64,000 bases of DNA, taken from Sphingomonadales bacterium (lineage in GTDB: Bacteria; Bacteroidota; Bacteroidia; Flavobacteriales_D; Crocinitomicaceae). This document shows, in pieces, positions 26,662 to 36,175 of this stretch; the stretch's first letter is position 1; every line of letters starts with the position of its first letter. The stretch spans positions 20,189 to 84,188 of the forward strand of contig VHBC01000009.1 in the NCBI GenBank assembly GCA_016872115.1. The letters are read 5' to 3'. The position numbers were made by a program, and so were the translations under genes. Under the pieces are notes generated by a model that saw only the letters and a program-made list of their open reading frames with translations, ran no database searches and was not told the origin of the DNA.

Positions 26662-28623
26662 TCAATTTATTGTTACAAGCTTGGTGCTTTTAAAATCATT
26701 TGCACCTTTGAATTGGAGAATATAGGTTCCATTCTTTAAATTCTCTAGGTTGATTTTATCTCCGGGTGCAATTGTACCATTTTGAATATGTTGACCATTC
26801 GCATGGTACAGATCAAAAATGTAGTCTTCATTTTGATCCAATATTTGAATAGCGCCTGAAGTCGGGTTGGGGAATAAGGTAATATCGTGAGGTTGCTTTA
26901 CAATAGTCTCGATCAAACCAAGGGTTGGATCCATTGAAACGCCACCATTGCCGTTGATGACCCAGTTTCCAGGATCTATGCCAATGGTTCCAACCAATGT
27001 CCCAAAATTAATAAGGTGGAATAATTCGGTATTGTTTGCGATCGAAAAACGCACAATAGTATCGGCTTGCCCTTGGCGCAGAATGCGCAAACTAATTTGG
27101 TTTGTAAATGTAGGCGTTACGTTCGGCATAGAAGAGGTATGCGAAATTTCAATGTAAAGATCGGTCCCTACCTGATTGTATTGAACTTGATAAGTTGGAT
27201 AACCTTCGCCAAAATACCATTGCTCAAAAAAAGCATCGAGGTCGATATTGCAATAACTCGCTAAATGGTTTTTAAAATCAAGTCCGGTGGCTGTGCTATC
27301 GGCGAAAGTCGTTTGAAAATCTTGAAGTGCTGCAAAAAAGAGGCTGTCATTTTTGATGAGGTAGCGCAAAGTATGGATGATTCCTGCGCCTTTGTCATAA
27401 GACAAACGTCCGTTAAAAATGCGCGCCTCGTTGAGCGAATCCAATACCCAAACGCTTCCGCCAGGTTGTTGCATGACGCTCTGATGCACTTGCGTCATGT
27501 GGTTGATTTGTTCTCCTGGATAGAGCGCGGCAAGCATCAGGTATTCACCGTAAGAAGCAAATCCTTCATTGAGCCAGATGTCGCACCAAGAGGCGCAGGT
27601 GACGTTGTTGCCCCACCACTGGTGGGCCAATTCATGAGCAGTAAGTGTTTTTTCAAAGAAGCCTTGCGTGGTCATGGTTTGGTGTTCCATGCCTCCGCCA
27701 ATTGGCGCCATGCAATGTCCATATTTTTCATCGGTAAAAGGATAGGGGCCGAATTGCGTTGCAAAAAGTTCGATAAAATCAGCAGTTTCATTGATTTCGT
27801 CTATGAAGTTGGGCAGGGTTTGCGGGTTGTCGTAGATGTAATTCTGAATTAATACTGGACCCGTGCTTCCTACAGGATTGGCATAGATGCTGTAATCGAC
27901 ATATTTGGCAACAGCTACTGAAATGAGATAGTAGTCTATCGGATGGCGGTGTTTCCATTCGTAGCGGGTAAATCCGTTTCCAAGCGGCACAATGGCTTCT
28001 AGGATACCGTTGGAGCCGGCTTTACAGGTGTCGGGTACTGTAATGGCAACAGCGCAAGAATCGGCTTTATCGGTGAGACTTTGCTTTACGGCAAACCATT
28101 CGTAGGCAGAAAAGGGCTCAGACAAAGACCAAACAACCTTATTTCCCCAACTTGGGGAGCTTCCGGCAGTAAGACCGCTTCCGCCAAGAGGGTTGGTTTG
28201 CGCGGTTGGAGGTGTTCCGGCATAGCTCACTTTGATGACAAAATTTTGCTGGGTGTTTGCGTTTACTGGTACTCGCACTTTGTTTGATACCCGAGTATAG
28301 CCAACCGCGATGTTGTTTACTTTAATTTCGCTGATAATTAAGGATTCAAATAACTCAAATAAGGCCGAATCGAGGTCTATTTTCGCTTTTGCATGGATTT
28401 CGACGCTACCGTTTAAGTAAGTCGAAACATTATTCATCTCAAGGTCCAAATTATAAAAATGAACATCGTAAAGCTCTGTTTCAGCAATTTCTGCGACAGA
28501 TAAAGAAGCACTTTTGAGGTGTAATGGTTTACTTGCTTTTCGTGCTGCACAAGAACCTGTGTTGTCTTGTGCGGATAAATAAAAAGTGAGAAGGAAGAAA
28601 ACAGGAAAAAAAACGTGTTTCAT
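26662..28623 (-). CDS. M1-family metallopeptidase with T9SS sorting domain
   Basis: A 653-residue secreted aminopeptidase-like enzyme. A signal peptide (residues 1-18, ending LSAQ) is followed by the M1 N-terminal beta domain, then the exopeptidase motif GGMEHQ (310-315) and the zinc site H330-E331-LA-H334 with third ligand E353 (LNEGFASYGEY). The catalytic Tyr is probably in LSYDKGAG. The last ~75 residues are a T9SS sorting domain (LFPNPTSGAIQIL ... LKNGTYILQF). All catalytic residues are present, so it should be an active surface or released peptidase that trims peptides. A TAATTTCG box lies 18 bases before the ATG. Confidence 0.93.
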   Translation of the reverse strand: MKHVFFPVFFLLTFYLSAQDNTGSCAARKASKPLHLKSASLSVAEIAETELYDVHFYNLDLEMNNVSTYLNGSVEIHAKAKIDLDSALFELFESLIISEIKVNNIAVGYTRVSNKVRVPVNANTQQNFVIKVSYAGTPPTAQTNPLGGSGLTAGSSPSWGNKVVWSLSEPFSAYEWFAVKQSLTDKADSCAVAITVPDTCKAGSNGILEAIVPLGNGFTRYEWKHRHPIDYYLISVAVAKYVDYSIYANPVGSTGPVLIQNYIYDNPQTLPNFIDEINETADFIELFATQFGPYPFTDEKYGHCMAPIGGGMEHQTMTTQGFFEKTLTAHELAHQWWGNNVTCASWCDIWLNEGFASYGEYLMLAALYPGEQINHMTQVHQSVMQQPGGSVWVLDSLNEARIFNGRLSYDKGAGIIHTLRYLIKNDSLFFAALQDFQTTFADSTATGLDFKNHLASYCNIDLDAFFEQWYFGEGYPTYQVQYNQVGTDLYIEISHTSSMPNVTPTFTNQISLRILRQGQADTIVRFSIANNTELFHLINFGTLVGTIGIDPGNWVINGNGGVSMDPTLGLIETIVKQPHDITLFPNPTSGAIQILDQNEDYIFDLYHANGQHIQNGTIAPGDKINLENLKNGTYILQFKGANDFKSTKLVTIN

Positions 28624-28723
28624 AGCTTGATAAAGTTTGAACGAAATTAAACATTCTCAGGGAAGTTGCTTTTGATTTTCGCTTAAATTATATTGGGCGC
28701 GTTGCAAGCACAACCTCAGCCAT

Positions 28724-29194
28724 TTATTTTGGATTACGCTCTTTTTCGTCAAGATGGCAGGGCTTTGCGTTTTTCAAACTCGATGCTTTTTTTTTGTAAA
28801 ATAATTCGATGAAAGCGTCCTCATTTTCTGGTGAAATCAAAAGCTCGTCGTATTTATTGTAATGAACAACTAAGCATTTCCAAGCGGTGCTCATTTTCCA
28901 GCCTGCATATAAGCCATTTGCGGCTTCAACTTTGCGCAAGGAGGCGTATGGAATACGTTTTTTAAAGCATAAAGTCTGACACAATAAGTCTTCTTCTAAA
29001 AAAGTGTAGCGTGTAGACTTCGGTAAAATCCAGATTATAAAGAGACACAAGAAAACCCAAACGAGCCCAAGACCTATGAATGCTTCTGTTTTTCCTTCAG
29101 AGAAATAAATGAGCGTGCCCACGCCTGCGTACGTAATAAAAACGAATGCGCAAACGAGCCAGATAAAAGCGTCTGTTTTGGCTTTGAAAACCAT
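28724..29194 (-). CDS. Membrane protein with bacterial PH-like domain
   Basis: A 156-residue protein. Two N-terminal membrane helices (about residues 10-30 and 38-58) start after FKAKTDAFIWL, then a beta-rich cytoplasmic part reads TRYTFLEEDLLCQTLCFKKRIPYASLRKVEAANG ... LLISPENEDAFIELFYKK. This arrangement is that of the bPH_4 group of bacterial pleckstrin-homology-like proteins, whose role is unknown. The C-terminal tail is charged and Cys-His containing. It follows glyA by 12 bases, so it is co-transcribed. Confidence 0.78.
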   Translation of the reverse strand: MVFKAKTDAFIWLVCAFVFITYAGVGTLIYFSEGKTEAFIGLGLVWVFLCLFIIWILPKSTRYTFLEEDLLCQTLCFKKRIPYASLRKVEAANGLYAGWKMSTAWKCLVVHYNKYDELLISPENEDAFIELFYKKKASSLKNAKPCHLDEKERNPK

Positions 29195-29206
29195 TCAATA
29201 CTTTGC

Positions 29207-30478
29207 TTACCAGGCGAAAAGCGGCTTACCGCTCATGAGGTTGTTAACATCTTTCTTAACATCGGCCAAAATTTGCTCATTCGTGGCATTCATCAGGACG
29301 CGGTCGATGAGTGCCACGATCTGAGGGATTTCAGTTTCGTTGACGCCTCTTGAGGTGAGCGCAGGCGTGCCAATGCGTATGCCAGAGGTGACAAATGGAG
29401 ATTCGGTATCGAACGGTACCATATTTTTGTTGACCGTGATGTCTGCAAGTACAAGTGCGTTTTCGGCATCTTTACCAGTAATACCTTTGTTGCGCAAATC
29501 CAGTAACATACTGTGGTTTTCGGTGCCACCTGATACAATGTTGTAGCCTAAACGAACTAATTCTTGCGCAAAAACAGCCGCATTTGTCTTGACTTGCGTC
29601 ATGTATTTTTTGTAAGAAGGGTCGAGGGCTTCGCCAAACGCAACTGCTTTAGCCGCAATAACATGCTCTAGTGGCCCACCTTGAATACCAGGGAATACGG
29701 CTGCGTCTAACAAAGCACCCATAGATTTGAGGTTGCCGTTGTTCCAGCGCAAACCGAAAGGATTTTCAATGTTGTGACGCATCATGATGATGCCACCGCG
29801 CGGGCCACGCAGCGTTTTGTGAGTAGTAGATGTGACGATGTGGCAATGTTCGAGTGGGTCGTTGAGTAGACCTGCAGCAATAAGACCTGCAGGGTGGGAG
29901 ATATCAGCAAGTACCAATGCGCCAATTTCGTCGGCAACTTTGCGGATGCGTGCGTAATCCCAGTCTCTTGAATAAGCGGAAGCGCCACAAATGATCATTT
30001 TGGGGCGTTCTTTTTTCGCGGTTTCTTCCATGAGGTCGTAGTCTACCAAACCAGTTTCTTTATTGACGCCGTAGAAAAAGGGTTGGTAAAGTTTACCCGA
30101 AAAATTAACGGGTGAACCATGGGTGAGGTGCCCACCGTGTGAGAGGTCAAAACCTAAAATTTTATCGCCTGGTTGCAAGCAAGCTAAAAATACGGCTGCA
30201 TTGGCTTGGGCACCCGAGTGCGGCTGCACGTTAGCCCATGTTGCCCCGAACAACTGACAAAGTCTGTCTATGGCGAGTTGTTCTACTTTATCTACAACTT
30301 CGCAGCCGCCATAATAGCGCTTTCCAGGAAGACCTTCGGCATATTTGTTGGTGAGTACAGAACCCATGGCTTGCATGACTTGGTCACTCACAAAGTTTTC
30401 AGAGGCAATGAGTTCGATGCCGTGAAGTTGTCTTTCTTTTTCTGCTTGAATCAGCTCAAAAATAGCTTGGTCTTTCAT
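29207..30478 (-). CDS. glyA: Serine hydroxymethyltransferase
   Basis: A 423-residue PLP enzyme that interconverts serine and glycine with tetrahydrofolate and supplies one-carbon units. Signatures are [37 protein letters not shown] at the N-terminus, the cofactor contact [14 protein letters not shown], and the PLP lysine in [12 protein letters not shown]. Length matches E. coli GlyA (417). A near-match promoter box, GATATTTG, lies 14 bases before the ATG. It is followed by the bPH-type gene. Confidence 0.97.
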   Translation of the reverse strand: MKDQAIFELIQAEKERQLHGIELIASENFVSDQVMQAMGSVLTNKYAEGLPGKRYYGGCEVVDKVEQLAIDRLCQLFGATWANVQPHSGAQANAAVFLACLQPGDKILGFDLSHGGHLTHGSPVNFSGKLYQPFFYGVNKETGLVDYDLMEETAKKERPKMIICGASAYSRDWDYARIRKVADEIGALVLADISHPAGLIAAGLLNDPLEHCHIVTSTTHKTLRGPRGGIIMMRHNIENPFGLRWNNGNLKSMGALLDAAVFPGIQGGPLEHVIAAKAVAFGEALDPSYKKYMTQVKTNAAVFAQELVRLGYNIVSGGTENHSMLLDLRNKGITGKDAENALVLADITVNKNMVPFDTESPFVTSGIRIGTPALTSRGVNETEIPQIVALIDRVLMNATNEQILADVKKDVNNLMSGKPLFAW

Positions 30479-30512
30479 GTTGTTGTTTTAAAGTACAAAT
30501 ATCGGAAGAATG

Positions 30513-31286
30513 CTAAAATAAGCGCCTGATTTGGTAAAGAGAATGTGTAATTTTTGCTGCTGATGAATTAAAAATACCTTCTTGAGTCAGTGTATCCATT
30601 CGGACTTGCCCTGATGCATGTAAAATTTGGTCTTCTGGTCCAATAATGCCTACATGATGTATGCGCCCATCCGCATTTTTGAAAAAGGCGAGGTCTAGCA
30701 TTTGGCGCTCTTCAAACGAGATCATTTGTCCGTGGGTAGCTTGTTGATATGCATCGCGTGGCAGATTGAATTGGAGCTGTCTGAATACATTTTGAACCAG
30801 TCCAGAACAATCGATACCAAAATGAGATTTCCCACCCCACAAATAGGGCGTATTGAGAAAAGATAATGCGTAGGACCAGCAATCAGAAGCCACTAACTCG
30901 TTTTGAATTTGGTAACAATAAGAACCAATTTCAAATTCGGCCTCAGTACCAACAAGAGCGCCGCCACTTAAAAGCTGTGGTCCCATTGGCCCTTGAATAA
31001 ATAGGGTAGGGCTCATGGCATATCTAAATTGGTCGAGCCAGCGACGTAATTCTTTGTCCGTGAGCGGAAGGACTTGTTTGTGGTCAATAAAACCTTCGTA
31101 GCCATCGAGTATACTTCGGATCTTTAACCAAGGTTGGCTGTACTGAAGAATTTCGATGGGCTCTCCAAAAAGCAATTGGGTACATTGTTCTGAACTGTCT
31201 TTAGCTTCGGTTCTGACAGGTATGGCCGAAAGCGCACAAAAGGCATGGCGCTGTTGGGCTTCAATCCATTTGATTTTCTGACTCAT
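30513..31286 (-). CDS. NlpC/P60 (C40) peptidase, cytoplasmic type
   Basis: A 257-residue enzyme. I choose the ATG at 31284-31286: a longer reading from 31358 would overlap surE, and a TAATTTTG promoter box stands 5 bases before this ATG. Residues ~10-75 resemble an SH3-like domain (YEGFIDHKQVLPL), and the C40 domain has C160 (GIDCSGLV), H211 (IHHVGII) and a third polar residue in ILHASG. There is no signal peptide, so it resembles YkfC-like gamma-D-glutamyl-diamino-acid peptidases that recycle muropeptides. It is divergent from the surE operon. Confidence 0.88.
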   Translation of the reverse strand: MSQKIKWIEAQQRHAFCALSAIPVRTEAKDSSEQCTQLLFGEPIEILQYSQPWLKIRSILDGYEGFIDHKQVLPLTDKELRRWLDQFRYAMSPTLFIQGPMGPQLLSGGALVGTEAEFEIGSYCYQIQNELVASDCWSYALSFLNTPYLWGGKSHFGIDCSGLVQNVFRQLQFNLPRDAYQQATHGQMISFEERQMLDLAFFKNADGRIHHVGIIGPEDQILHASGQVRMDTLTQEGIFNSSAAKITHSLYQIRRLF

Positions 31287-31291
31287 TGCTT

Positions 31292-31299
31292 CAAAATTA
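31292..31299 (-). promoter_or_regulatory. Promoter box 5 bases before the C40 peptidase start
   Basis: TAATTTTG on the minus strand, exact TAnnTTTG, with AAGCA then ATG. The position predicts a transcript that starts at or within two bases of the start codon. Confidence 0.6.
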
Positions 31300-31322
31300 G
31301 CATTTTCAAGTCGATATTTGAC

Positions 31323-31330
31323 TAATTTTA
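31323..31330 (+). promoter_or_regulatory. Promoter box 4 bases before surE
   Basis: TAATTTTA, one mismatch to TAnnTTTG, followed by TCGC and ATG. It lies back to back with the C40 peptidase promoter, about 24 bases apart. Confidence 0.45.
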
Positions 31331-31334
31331 TCGC

Positions 31335-32108
31335 ATGAATCAAGGACGCAAGCCCCAAATCCTCATCACCAACGACGACAGCATTAGCGCAGGCGGAATT
31401 GCGGCGCTCATAGAGGCGGCTCGCCCTTTTGGGGATTTATTAGTTGTGGCTCCCGATAAACCGCAATCAGGAATGGGACACGCCATCACCATTCACGACC
31501 CTATTCGCTTGGCCAAAAGCCACTTGTATTCAGGAGTGGAAGCTTATGCATGCAGTGGAACACCAGTGGATTGTGTCAAATTAGGCATCTATGAATTACT
31601 TGGTGCCAAACCAGATTTGATTCTATCCGGCATCAATCACGGTGAAAACTCATCAACGAATGTTTTGTACTCTGGCACCATGTCAGCAGCCATCGAAGGT
31701 GCCATGGAAGGAGTGGCTTCATTTGGGTTTTCTTTAGCTGATTTTTCGGCAAATGCTGACTTTTCTGCGGCTCAGTTTTATGTCAATTACCTACTAGAGC
31801 AGTATTTTCAAAAGGGTTTTGCGCCTTCCATCTGTTTAAATGTCAATGTGCCCAAATTGCCGTTATCCGAAATCAAAGGATTGCGTTTTTGTAAGCAAGC
31901 CCATGCCTATTGGGCCGACCGTTTTGAAAAACGAAGCGATCAATTTGGTAGAGACTACTTTTGGCTTACTGGAGAATTTGCAGACCTCGATCAACGTCCA
32001 GATACCGACTTGCACGCGCTAAAAGAGGGTTATGTAAGTGTCGTCCCCACCCAATACGACCTTACAGCCTATGCGCACCTTACTCAATTTAAATCTTGGG
32101 AATCATGA
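31335..32108 (+). CDS. surE: 5'/3'-nucleotidase SurE
   Basis: A 257-residue phosphatase that removes phosphate from nucleoside monophosphates. The metal site is D14-D15 in LITNDDSISAGG, with SGMGHAITI and the Asn in LSGINHGENSS. The start has a promoter box four bases upstream. It leads a four-gene operon (surE, small membrane protein, lpxB, SpoIID-type) with overlaps of 4 bases (ATGA) to the second gene. Length equals the common 250-260 residues. Confidence 0.95.
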   Translation: MNQGRKPQILITNDDSISAGGIAALIEAARPFGDLLVVAPDKPQSGMGHAITIHDPIRLAKSHLYSGVEAYACSGTPVDCVKLGIYELLGAKPDLILSGINHGENSSTNVLYSGTMSAAIEGAMEGVASFGFSLADFSANADFSAAQFYVNYLLEQYFQKGFAPSICLNVNVPKLPLSEIKGLRFCKQAHAYWADRFEKRSDQFGRDYFWLTGEFADLDQRPDTDLHALKEGYVSVVPTQYDLTAYAHLTQFKSWES

Positions 32109-32416
32109 AAAAAAATTTAAACGCTTCCTTCTTTACAGGTTTGGCAATTGGCGTCTTTTCTCCACTCGTCTTGCTTCCAATTATCGTCTTTATTCTCTCT
32201 CAATCATACGGCCAGAGCTTTGCTTATCTATGGAGTCAAACCTTGCGTTTTCCGGAGTTCATGAGCCGTTATTTATCTTTAGCTCTAATTGGGAATTTGG
32301 GTTGGTTTTATTTCTTTTTGAACCGTGAGCGCTATTTTCACACGCGTGGAATCATTTTTGGGATGTTGCTATATGCGCCATATATGATTTACGTCAATCT
32401 TGGACGCTTATTTTAA
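32105..32416 (+). CDS. Small membrane protein, unknown
   Basis: A 103-residue protein whose ATG overlaps the surE stop (ATGA). A TTG codon three codons earlier could also start it, but the ATGA coupling is the better choice. It has three hydrophobic segments (ASFFTGLAIGVFSPLVLLPIIVFILS; YLSLALIGNLGWFYFFLN; GIIFGMLLYAPYMIYVNL) with a short polar loop containing ERYFHTRG. I do not recognise a family. Its place between surE and lpxB is shared by many Bacteroidota, so it may aid envelope synthesis. Confidence 0.75.
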   Translation: MKKNLNASFFTGLAIGVFSPLVLLPIIVFILSQSYGQSFAYLWSQTLRFPEFMSRYLSLALIGNLGWFYFFLNRERYFHTRGIIFGMLLYAPYMIYVNLGRLF

Positions 32417-32425
32417 CGCGAAACC

Positions 32426-33541
32426 TTGGAAAAAAATAATCTTGTCTATTTTGTTTGCGGTGAGCCATCCGGAGACCTACACGCTGCCAATTTAGTTGCA
32501 GCATGGAAGCGCGTTAACCCGTCTTTGACTTTCAAAGCATGGGGTGGAAATCGCCTGTCCGCTGAAGGAGTTCATCTTGACGCCCACGTTAGCTCCATGA
32601 GTTTTATGGGTTTTTGGGAAGTCTTTAAAAATCTCCCGCTTATTCGCAAACAATTTAAACAACTCCAAAAAGAATTATTGGCACAAAAGCCAGCGCTTTT
32701 AATTTTGGTCGATTACCCGGGTTTCAATTTGCGTATGGCCAAATGGGCTCATGATCACCAAATCAAAGTCCTGTATTATATTTCTCCGACCGTTTGGGCA
32801 TGGAAACAAAACCGCGTTTATACGATCCAGAAATATGTCGACCGTCTGTACTGCGTGTTGCCTTTCGAACCTGCCTTTTATGAGCGCTTTGGTATTCAAA
32901 CCGCTTATTTTGGACACCCTTTATTGGATGAAGTCGAGCGGTATCGTCAAATGAGTCATTCACTTCCATGTTTTGAGAAACCCATTTTGGCCCTGTTGCC
33001 GGGTTCAAGACCGCAAGAAATACAAAAAAAATTACCACTAATGCTAGCAGCTGCAAGTGCCTTTCAGCATTCTCATCAAATTGCCATCGCATGTGCACCA
33101 AATCTTTCGCTTGCAACCTATCAATCTTATCTCAAAGATCAGGACGTATACTTGAGCACAGGACACACCTATGATTTACTGAGTAAAAGCGAACTCGCAT
33201 TGGTTACCTCCGGAACAGCAACACTAGAAACGGCTCTATTCAAAGTGCCGCAAGTAGTGTGTTACAAAAGTTCAGCGCTTTCTATTTGGTTGGCTAAAAA
33301 ATGGCTTCGAATTAAATATATTTCGTTGGTAAATCTCATACTAGATCGGGCCGCTGTACCTGAACTCATTCAAGATGATTGCACTGTTGAACAAATGCAA
33401 AACGAATTGAACCAATTGCTTATGGGTCAGCCCGGTCGACAGGCCCAACTTCAAAGTTATGAGCAACTTGGTGAGTTTTTGCAACAAACAGGAGCAAGCC
33501 AGCGTATTGCCCAATCAATGAATACTTTTTTGACTGCGTGA
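32426..33541 (+). CDS. lpxB: Lipid-A-disaccharide synthase
   Basis: A 371-residue GT19 glycosyltransferase that joins UDP-2,3-diacyl-glucosamine and lipid X to make the lipid A disaccharide. Signatures include CGEPSGDLHAANL at residues 11-23, YYISPTVWAWKQNRV, a nucleotide-binding LLPGSRPQEI and GTATLETAL. The start is TTG at 32426 (MEKNNLVYFV); no ATG is placed better. The end overlaps the next gene (GTGA). It proves a Gram-negative outer membrane with lipid A. Confidence 0.95.
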   Translation: MEKNNLVYFVCGEPSGDLHAANLVAAWKRVNPSLTFKAWGGNRLSAEGVHLDAHVSSMSFMGFWEVFKNLPLIRKQFKQLQKELLAQKPALLILVDYPGFNLRMAKWAHDHQIKVLYYISPTVWAWKQNRVYTIQKYVDRLYCVLPFEPAFYERFGIQTAYFGHPLLDEVERYRQMSHSLPCFEKPILALLPGSRPQEIQKKLPLMLAAASAFQHSHQIAIACAPNLSLATYQSYLKDQDVYLSTGHTYDLLSKSELALVTSGTATLETALFKVPQVVCYKSSALSIWLAKKWLRIKYISLVNLILDRAAVPELIQDDCTVEQMQNELNQLLMGQPGRQAQLQSYEQLGEFLQQTGASQRIAQSMNTFLTA

Positions 33542-34683
33542 GACTCCTTTTTCTTTTCTACCTGCTCTTTTGTTTTCATACGCATTATTGCCAAACCATT
33601 CGGGTGCGCATTTATGATGGTATCAATGCCAAAGAACTTCAATGTGTCATTGGGAGTGGAAATTATTTATTAGCGGCTAACCAGCCAGATGGCAGCACCA
33701 AATATATCGCTCTGAACACACTTGCTCAGGGTCGTTTTAAAATTAGTGGTTCACAGCTACAATTTGTGCAAAATGGTAACCTCATTTTACAAGCCAGTCA
33801 ATTTGAATTGATACAACAAAATAGGGAAGATTTCATCAACTGGTCTATTCCAGCAATTTCGACCAAAACAAGAGCTTATGAGGGTGATTTTGAACTTTCT
33901 TTGCGAAAGGGGCAAATCTGCTTGATCAACAGAATAGAACTTGAAACCTACCTCGAAGGGGTAGTGTCTTCTGAAGGTGGAAACGGTCATCAAAAAGCGT
34001 ATTACCAAGCCCAGGCTATTATTTCCCGTACCTATGCGCTGTCAAATGCCGAACGTCACCAAAAAGATGGTTTTGCGCTTTGCGATCGGGTCCATTGCCA
34101 AGCATATTTGCACAAAAGATCTGGGACCGCACTTATTGACTCGGCTGTATTCCAGACAAGCGCAATAGTCTTATTGGATGCCGATAATCAATATTTTCCC
34201 ACTTTCTTTCATGCCAATTGTGGGGGTCAAACATGTGCTCCGCAAGAGGTATGGAATGAGCAAATCACGGGTCTTCATTCCTTTAAAGACACTTTTTGTA
34301 TTCACACCAAACAAGCCACTTGGGTCAAGCGTATACCTATAGCTACTTGGACTTCCTATCTTGTTGAAAACTATGGGTTTCCACTGCAAGATTCAACAGC
34401 TTATGCCCTTATGCAAAATTTTCAAAGTACAGATCGCTGCGCATTTTATTTACATCCGGTTTATGGCATTCCAATGCGCGACCTACGAGAGGCATTTAAA
34501 CTCAAATCGAGTTATTTTGATGCTGAGGTTATTGGCCAAGAAATAGTGCTGCATGGAAGGGGATTTGGACACGGTGTTGGTTTATGCCAAGAAGGCGCCA
34601 TGAATATGGCTAAACAAGGTTTTACCTACGACCAAATTTTGCGCTTTTATTATTCTGGTGCGCATTTATCAGTCTCACCTTGA
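33538..34683 (+). CDS. SpoIID/LytB-domain protein
   Basis: A 381-residue exported protein beginning with GTG at 33538 that overlaps the lpxB stop. A signal peptide (RLLFLFYLLFCFHTHYCQ) precedes a beta-rich part. The SpoIID/LytB domain is visible in the second half: YLEGVVSSEGGNGHQKAYYQAQAIISRTYAL, HANCGGQTCAPQEVWNE and the C-terminal GRGFGHGVGLCQEGAMNMA. SpoIID is a lytic transglycosylase in sporulating bacteria; here the organism does not sporulate, so a cell-wall amidase- or glycan-related role in the periplasm is more likely. It is convergent with the FtsB-like gene, 9 bases apart. Confidence 0.9.
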   Translation: MRLLFLFYLLFCFHTHYCQTIRVRIYDGINAKELQCVIGSGNYLLAANQPDGSTKYIALNTLAQGRFKISGSQLQFVQNGNLILQASQFELIQQNREDFINWSIPAISTKTRAYEGDFELSLRKGQICLINRIELETYLEGVVSSEGGNGHQKAYYQAQAIISRTYALSNAERHQKDGFALCDRVHCQAYLHKRSGTALIDSAVFQTSAIVLLDADNQYFPTFFHANCGGQTCAPQEVWNEQITGLHSFKDTFCIHTKQATWVKRIPIATWTSYLVENYGFPLQDSTAYALMQNFQSTDRCAFYLHPVYGIPMRDLREAFKLKSSYFDAEVIGQEIVLHGRGFGHGVGLCQEGAMNMAKQGFTYDQILRFYYSGAHLSVSP

Positions 34684-34692
34684 CAAATAGGC

Positions 34693-34977
34693 TTATTTCT
34701 TGGTAATTACAAAAATCTCCTCGTCATCTTTTTTGAAAAACTTTTGAGATCGCGCGTAGGCCTCTAGATGATCTTTGTGATGTAATTTGTAGAGTGTTTT
34801 TTTGGTTTGCCGCAATGCGCTGTCCATTTTAACATCTTGCACTTCAATTTGACTTAATTTTTGTTTTTGGCGCACAAGCGTAAAAACATCCCAGTCGTCG
34901 AGAAATAAAAAGTAGATACCAAACACAATAGAGGTCAGGACATATTTATTTTTAAGCCACGTTGGTATTCTTCGCAT
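34693..34977 (-). CDS. FtsB/DivIC-like septum formation initiator
   Basis: A 94-residue bitopic protein. A short basic cytoplasmic start (MRRIPTWLKNK) and one membrane helix (VLTSIVFGIYFLFLDDWD) are followed by a coiled coil (RQKQKLSQIEVQDVKMDSALRQTKK) and the end region YARSQKFFKKDDEEIFVI. This is the standard layout of FtsB/DivIC, which joins FtsL and FtsQ in the divisome. Size fits. It starts three bases after the stop of the upstream secreted-protein gene. Confidence 0.88.
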   Translation of the reverse strand: MRRIPTWLKNKYVLTSIVFGIYFLFLDDWDVFTLVRQKQKLSQIEVQDVKMDSALRQTKKTLYKLHHKDHLEAYARSQKFFKKDDEEIFVITKK

Positions 34978-34980
34978 AGA

Positions 34981-36120
34981 TTATTGCTCGGAAAAACTAT
35001 TGTATTTTTTTTCGTAGAATGCAATCCATTCTTGGTCGTATTCGAACCATTTTTCAGCTTTTTTTAGCATTGGTCTGACATTAACCGTGCTGTTGTCTCT
35101 TTTAATGAGCGCTTGCGCACTCAAGATAAGACCTACTCTTAAGGCGTCCTTGTCGGCTTGGGTCCAAGACTCAAATTCTTTGTCTGTAAGATTGAGTAGG
35201 GCAGGAATTTCGGTCTTCCAAATAAGGTTGGCTGTTTTGGCATCGCGGTTGTTGTAACGAACGGCGGCTGAAATCAATTGAATGCCCATTGGGTTGCGTG
35301 TGATGGTGCTGTATGACTCACAAGCATCTAAGATTTCCGCGAGTGTTTCGGCTGTTTTATCCTTGCTTTCATTGCTGTACACCACGGGATAGCCATCTTC
35401 TTCATCGAGGACGTAACGCACGCCGTTGTTGAGTAATTCTAATTGAAAACCATTCAGCCACATTTTGTGAATAGGCATTTTAAATACGCCGTTTTCATCG
35501 CGCTCGATTGCTGTGGCACAAGCGGTAATTGCCTCCTCGAATGGATCTTTGATCATCGGGTCTTTGAGGTCTTTGCGATAAACACCATAAAGGCCTTTGG
35601 CGAGGAATATATAAGGTGTTGGATCGTTGGCGTATTTTTCTTTGACTGTGTAGTCTCCAGAGCGCTTTACAAGCTTGATAAAGTTAGAATCTGCGTGCAA
35701 CTGAGTAAGTTCATCAAGGTTATTGGTTACGGTAATGAAATTATCGTTGTCTACGGAAAGGTCAAATTCTTCTTCCTCAATTTCACCATTTTTTAGTGTC
35801 TTTTTAACTGCATAAGTAACATTTAAGGATACTGAATAATTACCAACTCGTTTGAAACTCAACTCGATGATATCGCTTTTTTCGTCACCTTTTACAAATT
35901 CCCAATCTTTACCTTTGACTCCAGAAATGACCCATTCTGTGCCCACTTTTTTGGTGCCTGCTGGCGTAAAAACACTACGTAATTCAACAGAAGTATTCCC
36001 GCCCTTTTCATCGTCAAGGGTAATTACGCGCTTGGATTCGCGCATTTCTAGGTTGGGCTTTTGACCAAAAAGTTGTAAGCTGATTGCCAAGCTAAAAAGG
36101 GTAAGAAGGGCAAATTTCAT
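34981..36120 (-). CDS. Secreted protein of unknown function
   Basis: A 379-residue protein with signal peptide (MKFALLTLFSLAISLQLFGQ). Residues ~25-135 look like a PKD/Ig-like beta domain (KDWEFVKGDEKSDIIELSFKRVGNYSVSLNVTYAV). Residues ~170-379 are helical and repeat-like (TPYIFLAKGLYGVYRKDL ... ITACATAIERDE), perhaps TPR-like. No lipobox Cys, no catalytic motif, no sorting tail. It is transcribed together with the FtsB-like gene, so a link to division or envelope stability is possible but unproven. Confidence 0.75.
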   Translation of the reverse strand: MKFALLTLFSLAISLQLFGQKPNLEMRESKRVITLDDEKGGNTSVELRSVFTPAGTKKVGTEWVISGVKGKDWEFVKGDEKSDIIELSFKRVGNYSVSLNVTYAVKKTLKNGEIEEEEFDLSVDNDNFITVTNNLDELTQLHADSNFIKLVKRSGDYTVKEKYANDPTPYIFLAKGLYGVYRKDLKDPMIKDPFEEAITACATAIERDENGVFKMPIHKMWLNGFQLELLNNGVRYVLDEEDGYPVVYSNESKDKTAETLAEILDACESYSTITRNPMGIQLISAAVRYNNRDAKTANLIWKTEIPALLNLTDKEFESWTQADKDALRVGLILSAQALIKRDNSTVNVRPMLKKAEKWFEYDQEWIAFYEKKYNSFSEQ

Positions 36121-36175
36121 AATTGTGGTTTTGACTGTTCTAAATAAAACGAATTCTCTTCGAAATTAATAAAAT

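Noticed and set aside
27265..27852. Open reading frame of 195 codons on the plus strand inside the M1 peptidase gene
   Set aside because: It is a shadow frame antisense to a conserved metallopeptidase with intact zinc motifs; no family character and no promoter or signal of its own.
31287..31358. N-terminal extension of the C40 peptidase
   Set aside because: It would overlap surE on the other strand and cross both promoter boxes; the ATG at 31286 with a box 5 bases upstream fits better.
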